Assembly: GCA_934700335.1 (NCBI GenBank)
Contig: CAKUXM010000005.1
Coordinates: forward strand, 1 to 64,000
DNA from: an uncultured Candidatus Melainabacteria bacterium
Lineage (GTDB): Bacteria > Cyanobacteriota > Vampirovibrionia > Gastranaerophilales > Gastranaerophilaceae
Reading direction: 5' to 3'
DNA: 64,000 nt
Shown here: piece by piece, positions 54,361-63,567 of the stretch
Layout of the letters: the number at the start of each line of letters is the position of its first letter
Numbering within the stretch: the stretch's first letter is position 1
Notes under the pieces: generated by a model
The model's input: only the letters and a program-made list of their open reading frames with translations
Database searches by the model: none
What the model was told of the DNA's origin: nothing
Position numbers and translations under genes: made by a program

Positions 54361-54597
54361 TTATTCTTCCTCTGTCATAAATTCTTTTTTAGCTTCTTCA
54401 ATAGCTTCTGCTAATAAATCTAAATTTTCTGGAGAGCAAGTTACACCTTTTTTAGTTGGCAACCAGTTAGCGCCGTCATCTGTTGTGTAATAAATTCTCA
54501 TATCAAGGTAGCTTTTACCTTTGTATTCATTGATTGAAATTTGTAATTGTTCTGTAGCACTTCTAGGTACTGTTGCTATAATTTTTGCTTCTGCCAT
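54361..54597 (-). CDS. PC4 (transcriptional coactivator p15)-like single-stranded DNA-binding protein
   Basis: 78 residues. The body (LQISINEYKGKSYLDMRIYY, then WLPTKKGVTCSPENLDLLAEAI) fits the PC4 fold, which in bacteria binds single-stranded nucleic acid as a dimer. One base separates it from priA, so ssDNA binding at replication forks is plausible (inference). AAGGAG precedes the start. Confidence 0.8.
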   Translation of the reverse strand: MAEAKIIATVPRSATEQLQISINEYKGKSYLDMRIYYTTDDGANWLPTKKGVTCSPENLDLLAEAIEEAKKEFMTEEE

Positions 54598-54637
54598 AAT
54601 TTTATCTCCTTATATTATTTCGATTGTATCACAATTT

Positions 54638-55255
54638 TTACATTGTTTCTAAAAGTTTAAAAATTTTAAACATTGGTTCTTTTAATGTTTCAACAGGAAC
54701 TTCTTCACTTAATTCTAGAGTTATTGTTGAAATATTTCTTTCTTTTCCGCAGTAAGTTCCAAAACTTCCAGGAGTTGGATATCCTATATCATCATCTGTT
54801 GGATAATTTATTATCTTTGAAATCTCATCAGCAAGTGGCTTGCATTCACCATCATAGTTTACTACACAATATGGTGAATGTATTGTTAATATTGTTTTTG
54901 GTTTGTATTCATCTATAATTTCAAGCATAAATTTTGTTTCAAGTTCGCTTGCAGGCTCATTTCCTCCAAAATAGTGCGGGTCATCTGATTTTATCCAATT
55001 CTTTGTTGGAAAATTCCTATTCAAATCGACATTATTAGCATTTTGTCTTGTTTTTAAGTTTTTACCGTCAGGATTTAAACAAGGGATAAACATAAGGTTA
55101 CTGTCATTTTCCTTTAAATACTTATTGATTAAGTATTCCCCTTGAGGTTCATCACCGTGAAAAACTCCTATAACAAGAATATTCTTGCAACAATCATTTC
55201 CAAGCAATTCAATTTTATTTTTATTTTTTGATAAAGTTTCTTTTAAAATTTTCAT
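54638..55255 (-). CDS. M14-family zinc carboxypeptidase (MpaA-like murein peptide amidase)
   Basis: 205 residues. Zinc motif GVFHGDEPQGE, NPDGKN and NVDLNRNFP (substrate carboxylate binding), TIHSP (third zinc His) and TLELSEE (catalytic Glu). The compact form without propeptide fits bacterial MpaA, which trims murein peptides in the cytosol. No signal peptide. Succinylglutamate desuccinylase-like activity is the alternative. TAATG overlap with ftsY. Confidence 0.8.
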   Translation of the reverse strand: MKILKETLSKNKNKIELLGNDCCKNILVIGVFHGDEPQGEYLINKYLKENDSNLMFIPCLNPDGKNLKTRQNANNVDLNRNFPTKNWIKSDDPHYFGGNEPASELETKFMLEIIDEYKPKTILTIHSPYCVVNYDGECKPLADEISKIINYPTDDDIGYPTPGSFGTYCGKERNISTITLELSEEVPVETLKEPMFKIFKLLETM

Positions 55256-56169
55256 TATTCAAATAAAGCATTTATAAAATCTTTTGTATTAAAATCTTTC
55301 AAGTCTTCCATCTTTTCACCAATACCGACCAATTTTACTGGCAGTTTTAGGTCTTTTGCGATAGAAAGAATGATTGCACCTTTAGCGGAACCGTCAAGCT
55401 TTGTTAGCGCAACAGAAGTTAGATTTACAGATTCTGTAAATATTTTTGCTTGGGAAATACCGTTTTGACCTGTGTTTGCATCAAGCACTAGAATTGTTTC
55501 TCTCAATGTTTCAGGTGCATTTTTATCAAGAACTGTCTTAATTTTAGTCAATTCTTCCATTAAATTAAATTTGTTTTGAAGTCTTCCGGCTGTATCAATC
55601 AAAAGCACATCAAAATTTTCATTTTTAGCCTTTTGAATTGCTTCAAAAACAACAGATGCAGGGTCAGCTTTATCACGTCTAATGATTTCAGCGCCAGCTC
55701 TTTTTGACCAAATATCAAGTTGTTCTTCTGCTGCCGCTCTAAATGTATCTGCCGCAGCCACCATAACTTTTTTACCTTGTTGCTTAAAGCTATATGCAAG
55801 TTTACCAATTAACGTAGTCTTGCCAACGCCATTAACTCCGCAAATGAAGTATGTATTTAATTCGCCGTCTTTATAATTTAATTCAGTAGAGCCGGCATCG
55901 TTCAACACTTTTTCAAATTCATCTTTCAAATATTGTTTAACAACAGAAGGTTTGATTTTGTCTTGATTTCTTAATTTATCAACCAATTCGCTTGCGTAAT
56001 TTACGCCCAAATCAGCGCTAATCAATAAATCTTCCATATCATCAAGGACAAATTCTGAAAATTCTTCTTCTTCTGAAATATTATTAACAACATTTGTTAC
56101 AAGACTCTTTGTCGTATTTGTAACCGCTTCTTTTATAGTCTTTATGCTATTTGAAAAAAATCCAAACAT
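55255..56169 (-). CDS. ftsY: Signal recognition particle receptor FtsY
   Basis: 304 residues; the NG domain with GVNGVGKTTLIGKLA, DTFRAAAEEQL, DTAGRLQNK and TKLDGSAKGA. It brings SRP-ribosome complexes to the membrane. There is almost no acidic A domain, a minimal form common outside enterics. TAATG overlap with nusB. Confidence 0.95.
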   Translation of the reverse strand: MFGFFSNSIKTIKEAVTNTTKSLVTNVVNNISEEEEFSEFVLDDMEDLLISADLGVNYASELVDKLRNQDKIKPSVVKQYLKDEFEKVLNDAGSTELNYKDGELNTYFICGVNGVGKTTLIGKLAYSFKQQGKKVMVAAADTFRAAAEEQLDIWSKRAGAEIIRRDKADPASVVFEAIQKAKNENFDVLLIDTAGRLQNKFNLMEELTKIKTVLDKNAPETLRETILVLDANTGQNGISQAKIFTESVNLTSVALTKLDGSAKGAIILSIAKDLKLPVKLVGIGEKMEDLKDFNTKDFINALFE

Positions 56170-56822
56170 TATTTTAAATCTTCTTTTCTAACTACTTTTG
56201 CTAAAATACCGTTCACAAATGATGGAGAATCTTCTGTTGAATACTTTTTAGCAAGTTCAACAGCTTCATCAATTACCACCTTCATTGGCGCTTCTTTGAT
56301 GTAAACCATTTCTGTTATTGCAATTCTTAAAATATCTTTATCAATTCTAACCATTCTTGAAATGTCCCAACCTTTTGAACATTCTTGAATTGTAGCATCG
56401 ATTTCTTCGTTATAAACTTTGTATCTGTCTACAATCTTTTTAATATATTCCTTTACTTCTGACTGACACTCAAGTGTTGCCATTTCTGCAATTTCTAGTG
56501 CTAATAATGCATTTTCTGCAATGTTCAACATTTCCTCAATTCTTCCAGAAAAATCAGAAGTCAATGGTACTGGAAGGTTGCTTACTTCAATTGGTCTTGA
56601 TAAATTTTCTGGGTGTTCTGTTTCAACTTCATCAACATATTCTTTCATTTCCATTAATTTACCAAGTGTTAATTGTAAACTTTCTGAAGAATTGTTTGTT
56701 AAAATTCTTACTGATTTTAATAACATTTCATCAATATCTGTTGAAGTATATTCTGTAATTTTTTTATCAAATTGCGAAAATAATATAAGTGCTAATTCTC
56801 TAGCTGCTCTACGTGCTTGCAT
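56169..56822 (-). CDS. nusB: Transcription antitermination factor NusB, long cyanobacterial type
   Basis: 217 residues against ~140 in most bacteria. The start MQARRAARELALILFSQF and the C-terminal core (RMVRIDKDILRIAITEMVYI, VVIDEAVELAKKYSTEDSPS) frame an inserted helical region (~45-120), as in cyanobacterial NusB. It acts in rRNA antitermination with NusE. GAGGT lies six bases before the ATG. Confidence 0.92.
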   Translation of the reverse strand: MQARRAARELALILFSQFDKKITEYTSTDIDEMLLKSVRILTNNSSESLQLTLGKLMEMKEYVDEVETEHPENLSRPIEVSNLPVPLTSDFSGRIEEMLNIAENALLALEIAEMATLECQSEVKEYIKKIVDRYKVYNEEIDATIQECSKGWDISRMVRIDKDILRIAITEMVYIKEAPMKVVIDEAVELAKKYSTEDSPSFVNGILAKVVRKEDLK

Positions 56823-56926
56823 GTTTTACCTCTTTTTCTAACTCTCTATAATTTAATGCTAACATAAAAATGTTTTTATGCTAATATAAATTTAAAGAGT
56901 GTTTATTTTTAAAGAAAGGTGAACTT

Positions 56927-58102
56927 ATGAAAAGAGCAATCGTAGTAGTTATTGATTCAATGGGTATCGGTGCAATGCCAGATTGTAAAGATTTTGGTGA
57001 TATCCCTGAATGCAATACTTTAAAAAATGTATGTAAATTTAATAACGGTTTAAATGTACCAAATTTAGCTAAATTAGGTTTGGGTAACATTCAGGATTTT
57101 CAAGGTATCGAAAAGGTTTCAAATCCAATTGGTCAATACGGTACTATGAAAGAAAAATCAAACGGTAAAGATACAACAACTGGACACTGGGAAATGGCTG
57201 GTATCGTTTTAAAAGAAGCTTTTAAAACATTTACGAATACAGGTTTTCCTCAAGAAATTATTGATGAATTTATTAAAAGAACAAATTGTGGCGGTGTTTT
57301 AGCTAACAAAGCTGCAAGTGGTACAGCTGTTATTGTTGATTATAATGACGAACACCAAAAAACTAAATTCCCAATTGTTTACACAAGTGCTGACAGTGTA
57401 TTCCAAATTGCTGTTGATACAGATTTAATTCCGCTTGATACATTATACGATTGGTGCCAAATTGCTAGAAAAATGTTTGATGACATAGGAGTTACTGTTT
57501 CTCGTGTAATTGCAAGACCTTATCATGTTGTTGACGGCGTTCCTACTCGTATCGGTAAAGACAGACGTGATTATGTTTTAGCTCCAGATCAAGATACAAT
57601 ATTAACTGATGTTGAAGCTAACAATGGTACAGTTGTTGCTATCGGTAAAATTGAAGATATCTTCTGCAAACAAGGTGTAACTCACGCTATACATACTGGT
57701 TCAAACAAAGAAGGTCTTGAATTAACATTAAAAGCAATTAATAATACTTTAGACTTAAAATCAATTGAATACAAAGCTGTTCCTAATGCTGATAAATCAT
57801 TTATCTTTACAAACTTAGTTGACACAGATATGTTATTTGGACACAGAAATGATGCTGCTGGTTATGGTAAAGCTATTGAAGAAATTGATACTTATATACC
57901 AAAATTTATTGATGCTATGGGTGAAGATGATTATTTAATCATCACTGCTGACCACGGTTGTGATCCAACTGTTCCTGGCACAGACCATACTCGTGAATAT
58001 GTTCCAATTCTTATTTACAGCAAAAAATTGCAACCAAAAGACTTAGGTACTCTTGTTGGTTTTGATAATGTTGCAAAATTTATCAAAGAATGGATATTTT
58101 AA
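56927..58102 (+). CDS. deoB: Phosphopentomutase
   Basis: 391 residues, alkaline phosphatase superfamily. It converts ribose-1-phosphate or deoxyribose-1-phosphate to the 5-phosphate in nucleoside breakdown. Metal site IDSMGIGAMPD, DTTTGHWEMAG with the catalytic Thr, DMLFGHRND and TADHGCDPTVPGTDHTRE are intact. AAAGGTGA lies just upstream. Single gene with its own ribosome site. Confidence 0.95.
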   Translation: MKRAIVVVIDSMGIGAMPDCKDFGDIPECNTLKNVCKFNNGLNVPNLAKLGLGNIQDFQGIEKVSNPIGQYGTMKEKSNGKDTTTGHWEMAGIVLKEAFKTFTNTGFPQEIIDEFIKRTNCGGVLANKAASGTAVIVDYNDEHQKTKFPIVYTSADSVFQIAVDTDLIPLDTLYDWCQIARKMFDDIGVTVSRVIARPYHVVDGVPTRIGKDRRDYVLAPDQDTILTDVEANNGTVVAIGKIEDIFCKQGVTHAIHTGSNKEGLELTLKAINNTLDLKSIEYKAVPNADKSFIFTNLVDTDMLFGHRNDAAGYGKAIEEIDTYIPKFIDAMGEDDYLIITADHGCDPTVPGTDHTREYVPILIYSKKLQPKDLGTLVGFDNVAKFIKEWIF

Positions 58103-58109
58103 TTTGTTT

Positions 58110-58139
58110 GTTTTATCATATATTTTGTAGTGATAAAAC
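58110..58139. promoter_or_regulatory. Inverted repeat upstream of the ferredoxin gene
   Basis: GTTTTATCA (58110-58118), 12 bases, TGATAAAAC (58131-58139), a perfect 9-bp dyad without a T run, ending 22 bases before the ferredoxin Shine-Dalgarno. It may be a weak deoB terminator or an operator over the ferredoxin promoter. Confidence 0.4.
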
Positions 58140-58171
58140 ACTTAGACATTAATTAGAAAAAGGAGAACGAA

Positions 58172-58348
58172 ATGAACGTTAAAGTTGAAGACAGTTGTAT
58201 CGCATGTGGCGCTTGTGAAGCAGTATGTGGCGACGTATTTTCAGTAGAAGATGTAGCTAAAGTTAATGCAGCTAATGTTGCAGCTAACGAAGATGCAGTT
58301 AAAGAAGCTGCTGAATCTTGCCCAGTAGGCGCTATCGTTGTTGAATAA
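58172..58348 (+). CDS. Small single-cluster [4Fe-4S] ferredoxin
   Basis: 58 residues. Ligands C9-x2-C12-x2-C15 and C50-P; C19 sits where many ferredoxins have a free or disulfide cysteine. The layout matches monocluster ferredoxins of Thermotoga type, with the second cluster lost and an acidic helix in its place. Shine-Dalgarno AGGAG lies 6-7 bases before the ATG. A likely electron carrier for the bifurcating hydrogenase (inference). Confidence 0.93.
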   Translation: MNVKVEDSCIACGACEAVCGDVFSVEDVAKVNAANVAANEDAVKEAAESCPVGAIVVE

Positions 58349-58373
58349 TTTATATTAACAACTAGATAAAAGT

Positions 58374-58410
58374 AAGGCGGTGAGTTTATCCAAACTCACC
58401 GCCTTTTTTT
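58374..58410 (+). terminator. Terminator of the ferredoxin gene
   Basis: Perfect 14-bp GC-rich stem (58374-58387 with 58392-58405), 4-base loop, T7. It separates the ferredoxin from the convergent ATP synthase operon. Confidence 0.92.
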
Positions 58411-58451
58411 GTAGTAATCAAATTTAACTAAAATCGTTTGCTTAAAACAAC

Positions 58452-59384
58452 TTATTTAAGTGCATCTGCACCAGAAACGATTTCAACTAATTCTTGTGTA
58501 ATTGCCCATTGACGAGCTTTGTTATAATCGATTGTAAGTACTCTTATCATTTCTTCTGCGTTATTTGAAGCAGCTGACATTGCTGTCATTCGTGATGCAA
58601 GTTCGCTTGCTTGCGCTTCTAATAATGCTTGATATAACAAGTTTGTTATGTACATTGGAACTATTTTTTGTAAAATAGCTTTTTCATTCGGTTCAAATAA
58701 CATTAACGGATTAATTTTGTTGTCTTCTTCTTTTGCTTCAAGTTTATCGGGTTCAATTGGCAAAAGAGTCCAATTTTCAACTAAATATGACATCATGTTT
58801 TTGAACTTTGTAGTTACAATTTCAATCTTGTCGATTTTCTTATCAACATAGTATTGGGCCATGTCTTCTGCAATACGATGTGTGCCTTCAGCAGTTACAT
58901 TGTTCATTTCTTCAACATAAGTTTTAGCTATTTCAAACTTGTAGCGAGGGTCATTTAGCTTTCTTTTGATTGAGCTAATACCTTTTTGACCAACGATGAA
59001 TAAATGTGGTGTAATGCCCTTTTCTTCGTATTCTTTAACAGCTTTTAGCGTATGTCTTATAATATTTGCATTATAAGCTCCTGCCAAACCTTTGTTTGAA
59101 GTTATAACAAGTATGCCAACTGAATCAACAGGTCTTTTTTTCAAAAGTGAAGGATAATCTTCAATTGCTGATTTTAGGTTCAGTTCAGAGCTTTCGCAAG
59201 TTCCGCAAGCTGTTAACATTTTCTTGAAAACGTCAACAAGCATTGTTGCAAAAGGTCTTGCTGATTTTACAGTTGACTCAGCTTTTTTGACCTTTGCTGC
59301 TGCCACCATTTTCATGGCTCTTGTTATTTTTTTAGTGTTCTCAACACTTTGTATTCTATTTTTAATGTCTTTTAAATTTGCCAT
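58452..59384 (-). CDS. atpG: F1F0 ATP synthase gamma subunit
   Basis: 310 residues. Rotor shaft with N- and C-terminal coiled coil (MANLKDIKNRIQSVENTKKI; SAASNNAEEMIRVLTIDYNK). It lacks the longer redox-regulatory insert of photosynthetic cyanobacteria: the LLPIEPDKLEAKEEDNKINP stretch is short. Last gene of the operon; beta and epsilon are not here. Confidence 0.95.
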   Translation of the reverse strand: MANLKDIKNRIQSVENTKKITRAMKMVAAAKVKKAESTVKSARPFATMLVDVFKKMLTACGTCESSELNLKSAIEDYPSLLKKRPVDSVGILVITSNKGLAGAYNANIIRHTLKAVKEYEEKGITPHLFIVGQKGISSIKRKLNDPRYKFEIAKTYVEEMNNVTAEGTHRIAEDMAQYYVDKKIDKIEIVTTKFKNMMSYLVENWTLLPIEPDKLEAKEEDNKINPLMLFEPNEKAILQKIVPMYITNLLYQALLEAQASELASRMTAMSAASNNAEEMIRVLTIDYNKARQWAITQELVEIVSGADALK

Positions 59385-59396
59385 TGTTACTTTCCA

Positions 59397-60917
59397 TTAT
59401 GCGTTAACAAATGTGTTTTTAAATGCGTCAAGATTTTTTGATAAATCTTTTTTATCATCGTCTGTTAAAGCTTCACCATTATTTAATCTCTCGATTAATT
59501 GTGGCATATTAGCTGAGTAGTAATCGAACCAATCTTTTTTGAATTGGCTGATATTTTTGTTTTCAATATCATCTAATACACCTTCGTTAGCTGCAAACAA
59601 GATACTTACTTGTTGAGCAACGCTTAATGGCATATATTGTGGTTGTTTCAATACTTCAGTCAATTTTTGACCTCTTAACAATTGCTTTTTAGTTGCAGGA
59701 TCTAAGTCTGATGCAAATTGAGCAAATGCTTCAAGTTCTCTGAATTGAGCCAAGTCAAGTCTTAATTTACCAGCAACTTGTTTGATAGCTTTAGTTTGAG
59801 CGGCACCACCTACACGAGATACTGAAATACCTGCGTTGATGGCAGGTCTGATACCTGCGTTAAACAAGTTTGATTCCAAGAAAATTTGACCGTCTGTAAT
59901 TGAAATTACGTTTGTAGGGATATATGCTGATACGTCCCCTGCTTGTGTTTCAATGATTGGTAATGCTGTAATACTACCGCCACCTAGTTTATCATTCAAT
60001 TTTACCGCACGTTCTAATAATCTTGAGTGTAAGTAGAATACATCACCTGGATATGCTTCACGTCCTGGTGGTCTTCTCAATAACAAGCTCATTGCACGAT
60101 ATGCTTGTGCGTGTTTAGTTAAGTCATCATAGATAATTAATACGTGTTTCCCTTGTTCCAAGAAACCTTCTGCTATCGCTGAACCTGAGAATGGTGCAAT
60201 ATATTGTAATGGAGCTGCATCGTTAGCTGTTGCTGATACGATGATTGTGTAATCCATAGCGCCATTATTTTCTAATGTTTTTGCTAATTGTGCAACAGTT
60301 GATGCTTTTTGACCAATTGCAACATAGATACAAATTACATCTTGACCTTTTTGGTTGATGATTGTATCAATTGCAATAGCTGTTTTTCCAGTTTGTCTAT
60401 CACCAATGATAAGTTCACGTTGACCACGTCCAATTGGTGTCAATGCGTCAATCGCTGTTAAACCAGTTTGTAGTGGTTGATGTACAGATTTTCTTGCTAC
60501 GATACCTGCTGCAACTTTTTCGATTGGCATTGTTTTTTCAGATTTGATTTCGCCTTTGCCATCTAAAGGTTGTCCTGTTGGGCTTACTATTCTACCAATT
60601 AAGCCTTCACCTACTGGTGCAGAAGCAATTCTTCCAGTTGTTTTAACTGTCATTCCTTCTTTGATGTGTTGGTAGTCCCCTAAAATTACAACACCGACAT
60701 TATCTTCTTCTAGGTTTAAGGTGATACCTAATGTGCCTTTACCGTCTTGGAATTCTACCAATTCGTTTGACATTACGTTTCTTAATCCATACAATCTAGC
60801 AATACCGTCGCCAATTTCTAGAACTGTACCGATATTAGAGATTTCTGTAACAGAGTCGTAATTTTCTACTTTTGTTTTGATTATTGATGTTATCTCATCA
60901 GGATTAATTACTGCCAT
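59397..60917 (-). CDS. atpA: F1F0 ATP synthase alpha subunit
   Basis: 506 residues. Walker A GDRQTGKTAIAIDTI, the alpha signature PAINAGISVSRVGG and YSANMPQL near the C-terminus. Non-catalytic nucleotide-binding subunit of F1. All expected motifs are intact. Confidence 0.97.
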   Translation of the reverse strand: MAVINPDEITSIIKTKVENYDSVTEISNIGTVLEIGDGIARLYGLRNVMSNELVEFQDGKGTLGITLNLEEDNVGVVILGDYQHIKEGMTVKTTGRIASAPVGEGLIGRIVSPTGQPLDGKGEIKSEKTMPIEKVAAGIVARKSVHQPLQTGLTAIDALTPIGRGQRELIIGDRQTGKTAIAIDTIINQKGQDVICIYVAIGQKASTVAQLAKTLENNGAMDYTIIVSATANDAAPLQYIAPFSGSAIAEGFLEQGKHVLIIYDDLTKHAQAYRAMSLLLRRPPGREAYPGDVFYLHSRLLERAVKLNDKLGGGSITALPIIETQAGDVSAYIPTNVISITDGQIFLESNLFNAGIRPAINAGISVSRVGGAAQTKAIKQVAGKLRLDLAQFRELEAFAQFASDLDPATKKQLLRGQKLTEVLKQPQYMPLSVAQQVSILFAANEGVLDDIENKNISQFKKDWFDYYSANMPQLIERLNNGEALTDDDKKDLSKNLDAFKNTFVNA

Positions 60918-60927
60918 TTTCTACCTC

Positions 60928-61485
60928 TTATTTTATCATTTCTTTGCTTAAATCTTCTAATTTGTGTCTTAGCGAATTATCAATTACGCTATCTCCAATT
61001 TTTATTACTAAACCTGCAATAATTTCTGCATCTTGTTCAAAATTGATAATTACAGATTTTTTTAATTTTTCTTCTAATTTTTGTTTTAGTCTATTTTTAG
61101 CATCTTCTTTCATTTCAACAGCAGAAACTACTTCTACTCTTTCTAATCCTTTGATTAAATCAAGTTCGTGTTCGTATGCGTATACGATATATTTGAATGC
61201 TGAAAATCTGTTTTTATCAATTAGAACTTTTACAAAATTCTTAACTGTAAGACTGATTGAATCTTTAAAAATTTCATCAACGATATCCTTTTTGTCGTCA
61301 ATACCAACAACAGGATTTGACAAAACATCATTCAAGTCTGGAGATGTTTTAAGCGTATCGCTTATTGTTTTCAAATCGTTTAGAATTTCATCTGAAGTTA
61401 TAACTCCAGCATTTTGTAATTCAATTAATGCTTGAGCATATCTTTTTGATACAACTAAAAATTTATTTTGTGCAAGTTCTGTCAT
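60928..61485 (-). CDS. atpH: F1F0 ATP synthase delta subunit
   Basis: 185 residues. OSCP/delta fold: N-terminal helical bundle (KRYAQALIELQNAG) and C-terminal part (VVSAVEMKEDAKNRLKQKLE, AGLVIKIGDSVIDNSLRHKL). It ties F1 to the peripheral stalk. Overlaps the b gene by one base. Confidence 0.94.
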   Translation of the reverse strand: MTELAQNKFLVVSKRYAQALIELQNAGVITSDEILNDLKTISDTLKTSPDLNDVLSNPVVGIDDKKDIVDEIFKDSISLTVKNFVKVLIDKNRFSAFKYIVYAYEHELDLIKGLERVEVVSAVEMKEDAKNRLKQKLEEKLKKSVIINFEQDAEIIAGLVIKIGDSVIDNSLRHKLEDLSKEMIK

Positions 61486-61994
61486 TATAAGTTTAACCCA
61501 TCTAATTTATCTATACTTTCATTGATATATTTGTCTTGAAGAGCTTCGTTGTTTCTCAAAGTGTCTTTAATATGATTTTTAGCAACTTCAAGAGAAGCTT
61601 TAGAGGCTTTTTTCATCAATGAGTTATATATGATTTTTTCTTCTGCTTCAATAATTTTCTTTGCATTTTTTTCGATGCTTTCAGTTTGTTTTTTAGCATC
61701 TTCTGCAATTTTTTCGCTTAATTTAGAAGCTGTAACTTTCGCATCTGAAAGAATTGTTTCAACTTCTGTAGCTACATTCTTCACAGACTCTTCTGCTTTT
61801 GCCAGGTCTTTGATTGCTACTTCTTTTGCTTCTTTTGACGCTTCAACCATCTGTTGAATTTTTGCTTGAAGGTTTTCTATGATTTTATTAACGTCAATTT
61901 TTTTGCAAAGGTATGCCAAAATTAACACGAAAACTACGAAGTTTAGTGTGTTTGACTCTACTATTACGTTCCAAAATTGTGCTAAATTTTCCAT
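61485..61994 (-). CDS. atpF: F0 ATP synthase subunit b
   Basis: 169 residues. One N-terminal membrane helix (LNFVVFVLILAYLC) and a long coiled coil. With the next-door b' it forms a heterodimeric stalk, as in cyanobacteria and chloroplasts. Which of the two is b and which is b' is assigned from gene order. Confidence 0.9.
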   Translation of the reverse strand: MENLAQFWNVIVESNTLNFVVFVLILAYLCKKIDVNKIIENLQAKIQQMVEASKEAKEVAIKDLAKAEESVKNVATEVETILSDAKVTASKLSEKIAEDAKKQTESIEKNAKKIIEAEEKIIYNSLMKKASKASLEVAKNHIKDTLRNNEALQDKYINESIDKLDGLNL

Positions 61995-61998
61995 TTAA

Positions 61999-62472
61999 TT
62001 ATCCTTCTTGCATTATTTTGTTGATAGCATCATAGTCAGCGTTTGAAATGTTAACGTTTTCACCTAAAATTTTTGATGAAATTGTTTCTGCAATACCAAC
62101 TACATGACCTTTTAACTCATCTGTTACTTGATTAGAAGTGTTCGCTAATTCTTCTTTTTTGGCTTTTACTTCTTCGTTAGCAACATTTTTTGCGTTAGCG
62201 CAAACTTGAGCTTTTTCATTTTTAGCATTATCTGTAATTTCAACCATTGTTTTTCTTGCATCACTACCAGCTCTTGCAATTCTATCTGCTCTATCTTTGA
62301 TTAAAGCAGTTGCTTTTTCGTTGGCTGTGTTTGCATCGTTGTAATTTCCGTCAACAAATTGTCTTCTTTCTTTTACAATTTTATCCAATGGTCTATATAG
62401 TATTTGATTCATTAATATTACAAATACTATAAAACTTACAAATGATACTAAAAATGTTGCATTAAATTCCAT
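61999..62472 (-). CDS. F0 ATP synthase subunit b' (second b-type subunit)
   Basis: 157 residues. N-terminal membrane helix (FLVSFVSFIVFVILMNQILY), then RPLDKIVKERR and a coiled coil. It lies between c and b, the position of b' in cyanobacteria; 4 bases from b. Two different b-type genes indicate a heterodimeric stalk. Confidence 0.9.
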   Translation of the reverse strand: MEFNATFLVSFVSFIVFVILMNQILYRPLDKIVKERRQFVDGNYNDANTANEKATALIKDRADRIARAGSDARKTMVEITDNAKNEKAQVCANAKNVANEEVKAKKEELANTSNQVTDELKGHVVGIAETISSKILGENVNISNADYDAINKIMQEG

Positions 62473-62510
62473 GATTTTTCCTTTAAAATTCTTTGACCTT
62501 TATTTAAGTA

Positions 62511-62756
62511 TTAAACAAGACCTACTAATTTCATAGCGATGAATAATGCGTACAAAGCACAAGCTTCTGATAAAGCAGCACCCATCAAGAAGAAACCAAC
62601 TGCTTTACCAGCGATTTCTGGTTGTCTTGAAATACTTTCTAATAAACCTTTTGTTGCGATACCGATACCAAGTCCTGCACCAACTGCACCAAAACCGATT
62701 GCAACACCTGCACCTAATTGTGCTAATTCTGAAATTGTTTGAACTTCTGCTGTCAT
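62511..62756 (-). CDS. atpE: F0 ATP synthase subunit c
   Basis: 81 residues. Two membrane helices joined by the RQPE loop (44-47). Carboxylate Glu64 in helix 2 lies in ALSEACALY; the Na+ ligands of known sodium rings (Gln in helix 1, Ser-Thr after Glu) are Ile, Ala and Cys here, which points to H+ coupling. AAGGAG upstream. Confidence 0.96.
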   Translation of the reverse strand: MTAEVQTISELAQLGAGVAIGFGAVGAGLGIGIATKGLLESISRQPEIAGKAVGFFLMGAALSEACALYALFIAMKLVGLV

Positions 62757-62799
62757 TTTTTTTCTCCTTTTATTTTATTTATAATTTTCTATATTTTTT

Positions 62800-63486
62800 C
62801 TACTCTTCTTCATTTACAGCCATTGATACATAAGCGATTGTTAACATCATGAATACCAAAGCTTGTACAAATGCTACGAAAACTTCAAAGAACATTATTG
62901 GTAATGGCAGGAAGTATGCAAAGATACCTAACATTACACCAACAAGAACTTCACCTACAAAGATATTACAGAATAAACGAAGAGCCAAACTGAATGGTCT
63001 TGTAATCATATCAAGCAGGTCAATTAAAAACATTACTATACCAGGGAAACTAAGTCCATGATAGAAAAAATGGATACCTTTTTTCTTAATACCAACAATC
63101 AAATAGTATAACAATACGATAATAGCTAGAGCAGCTGTCATATTAATATCGTTTGTTGGTGATGCTAATTCACCTGTCTTTAAGTGAATTAATCTCATAG
63201 GGATTTGTCCCATTAAGTTTGCAACAACGATAAATAAGAATAATGATGCTGCAAGTGGAACATGTTTTCTGCCTTCTTCTCCAATCATTTGATCTACTTG
63301 ATCCCAGAAAAAGCCCATTACCGATTCGCAAAAAGCTTGTAATTTTGATGGTATCACAGATAATTTACGTGTAGCAACAAATGCAAAAATTAATATTGCA
63401 GCCATTGCAACCCACATGGTCAAAATTGTGTCCATGTTTACGGCTGAATTACCTATATATTCTATCCAATGTCCCTCTGTACTCAT
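62800..63486 (-). CDS. atpB: F0 ATP synthase subunit a
   Basis: 228 residues, five to six membrane helices. The essential Arg is in FSLALRLFCNIFVGEV; the end FVQALVFMMLTIAYVSMAVN is conserved. First gene of the operon; no atpI precedes it, divergent birA follows upstream. Confidence 0.95.
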   Translation of the reverse strand: MSTEGHWIEYIGNSAVNMDTILTMWVAMAAILIFAFVATRKLSVIPSKLQAFCESVMGFFWDQVDQMIGEEGRKHVPLAASLFLFIVVANLMGQIPMRLIHLKTGELASPTNDINMTAALAIIVLLYYLIVGIKKKGIHFFYHGLSFPGIVMFLIDLLDMITRPFSLALRLFCNIFVGEVLVGVMLGIFAYFLPLPIMFFEVFVAFVQALVFMMLTIAYVSMAVNEEE

Positions 63487-63552
63487 TTATTTATCCTTCT
63501 CTTCTTTCTTCATTATATATACCTAAATTTAAAATTGCAAAAATATTTTTTT

Positions 63553-63561
63553 TGTTACAAT
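63553..63561 (+). promoter_or_regulatory. Extended -10 promoter for a leaderless birA transcript
   Basis: TG-T-TACAAT at 63553-63561, then six bases and the ATG at 63568, the same geometry as at 49897-49912. No Shine-Dalgarno is visible. Confidence 0.6.
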
Positions 63562-63567
63562 GAAGTT

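Noticed and set aside
62511..62756. Sodium-type ATP synthase c ring
   Set aside because: The helix 1 Gln and the Ser-Thr after the Glu of Na+ rings are replaced by Ile, Ala and Cys.
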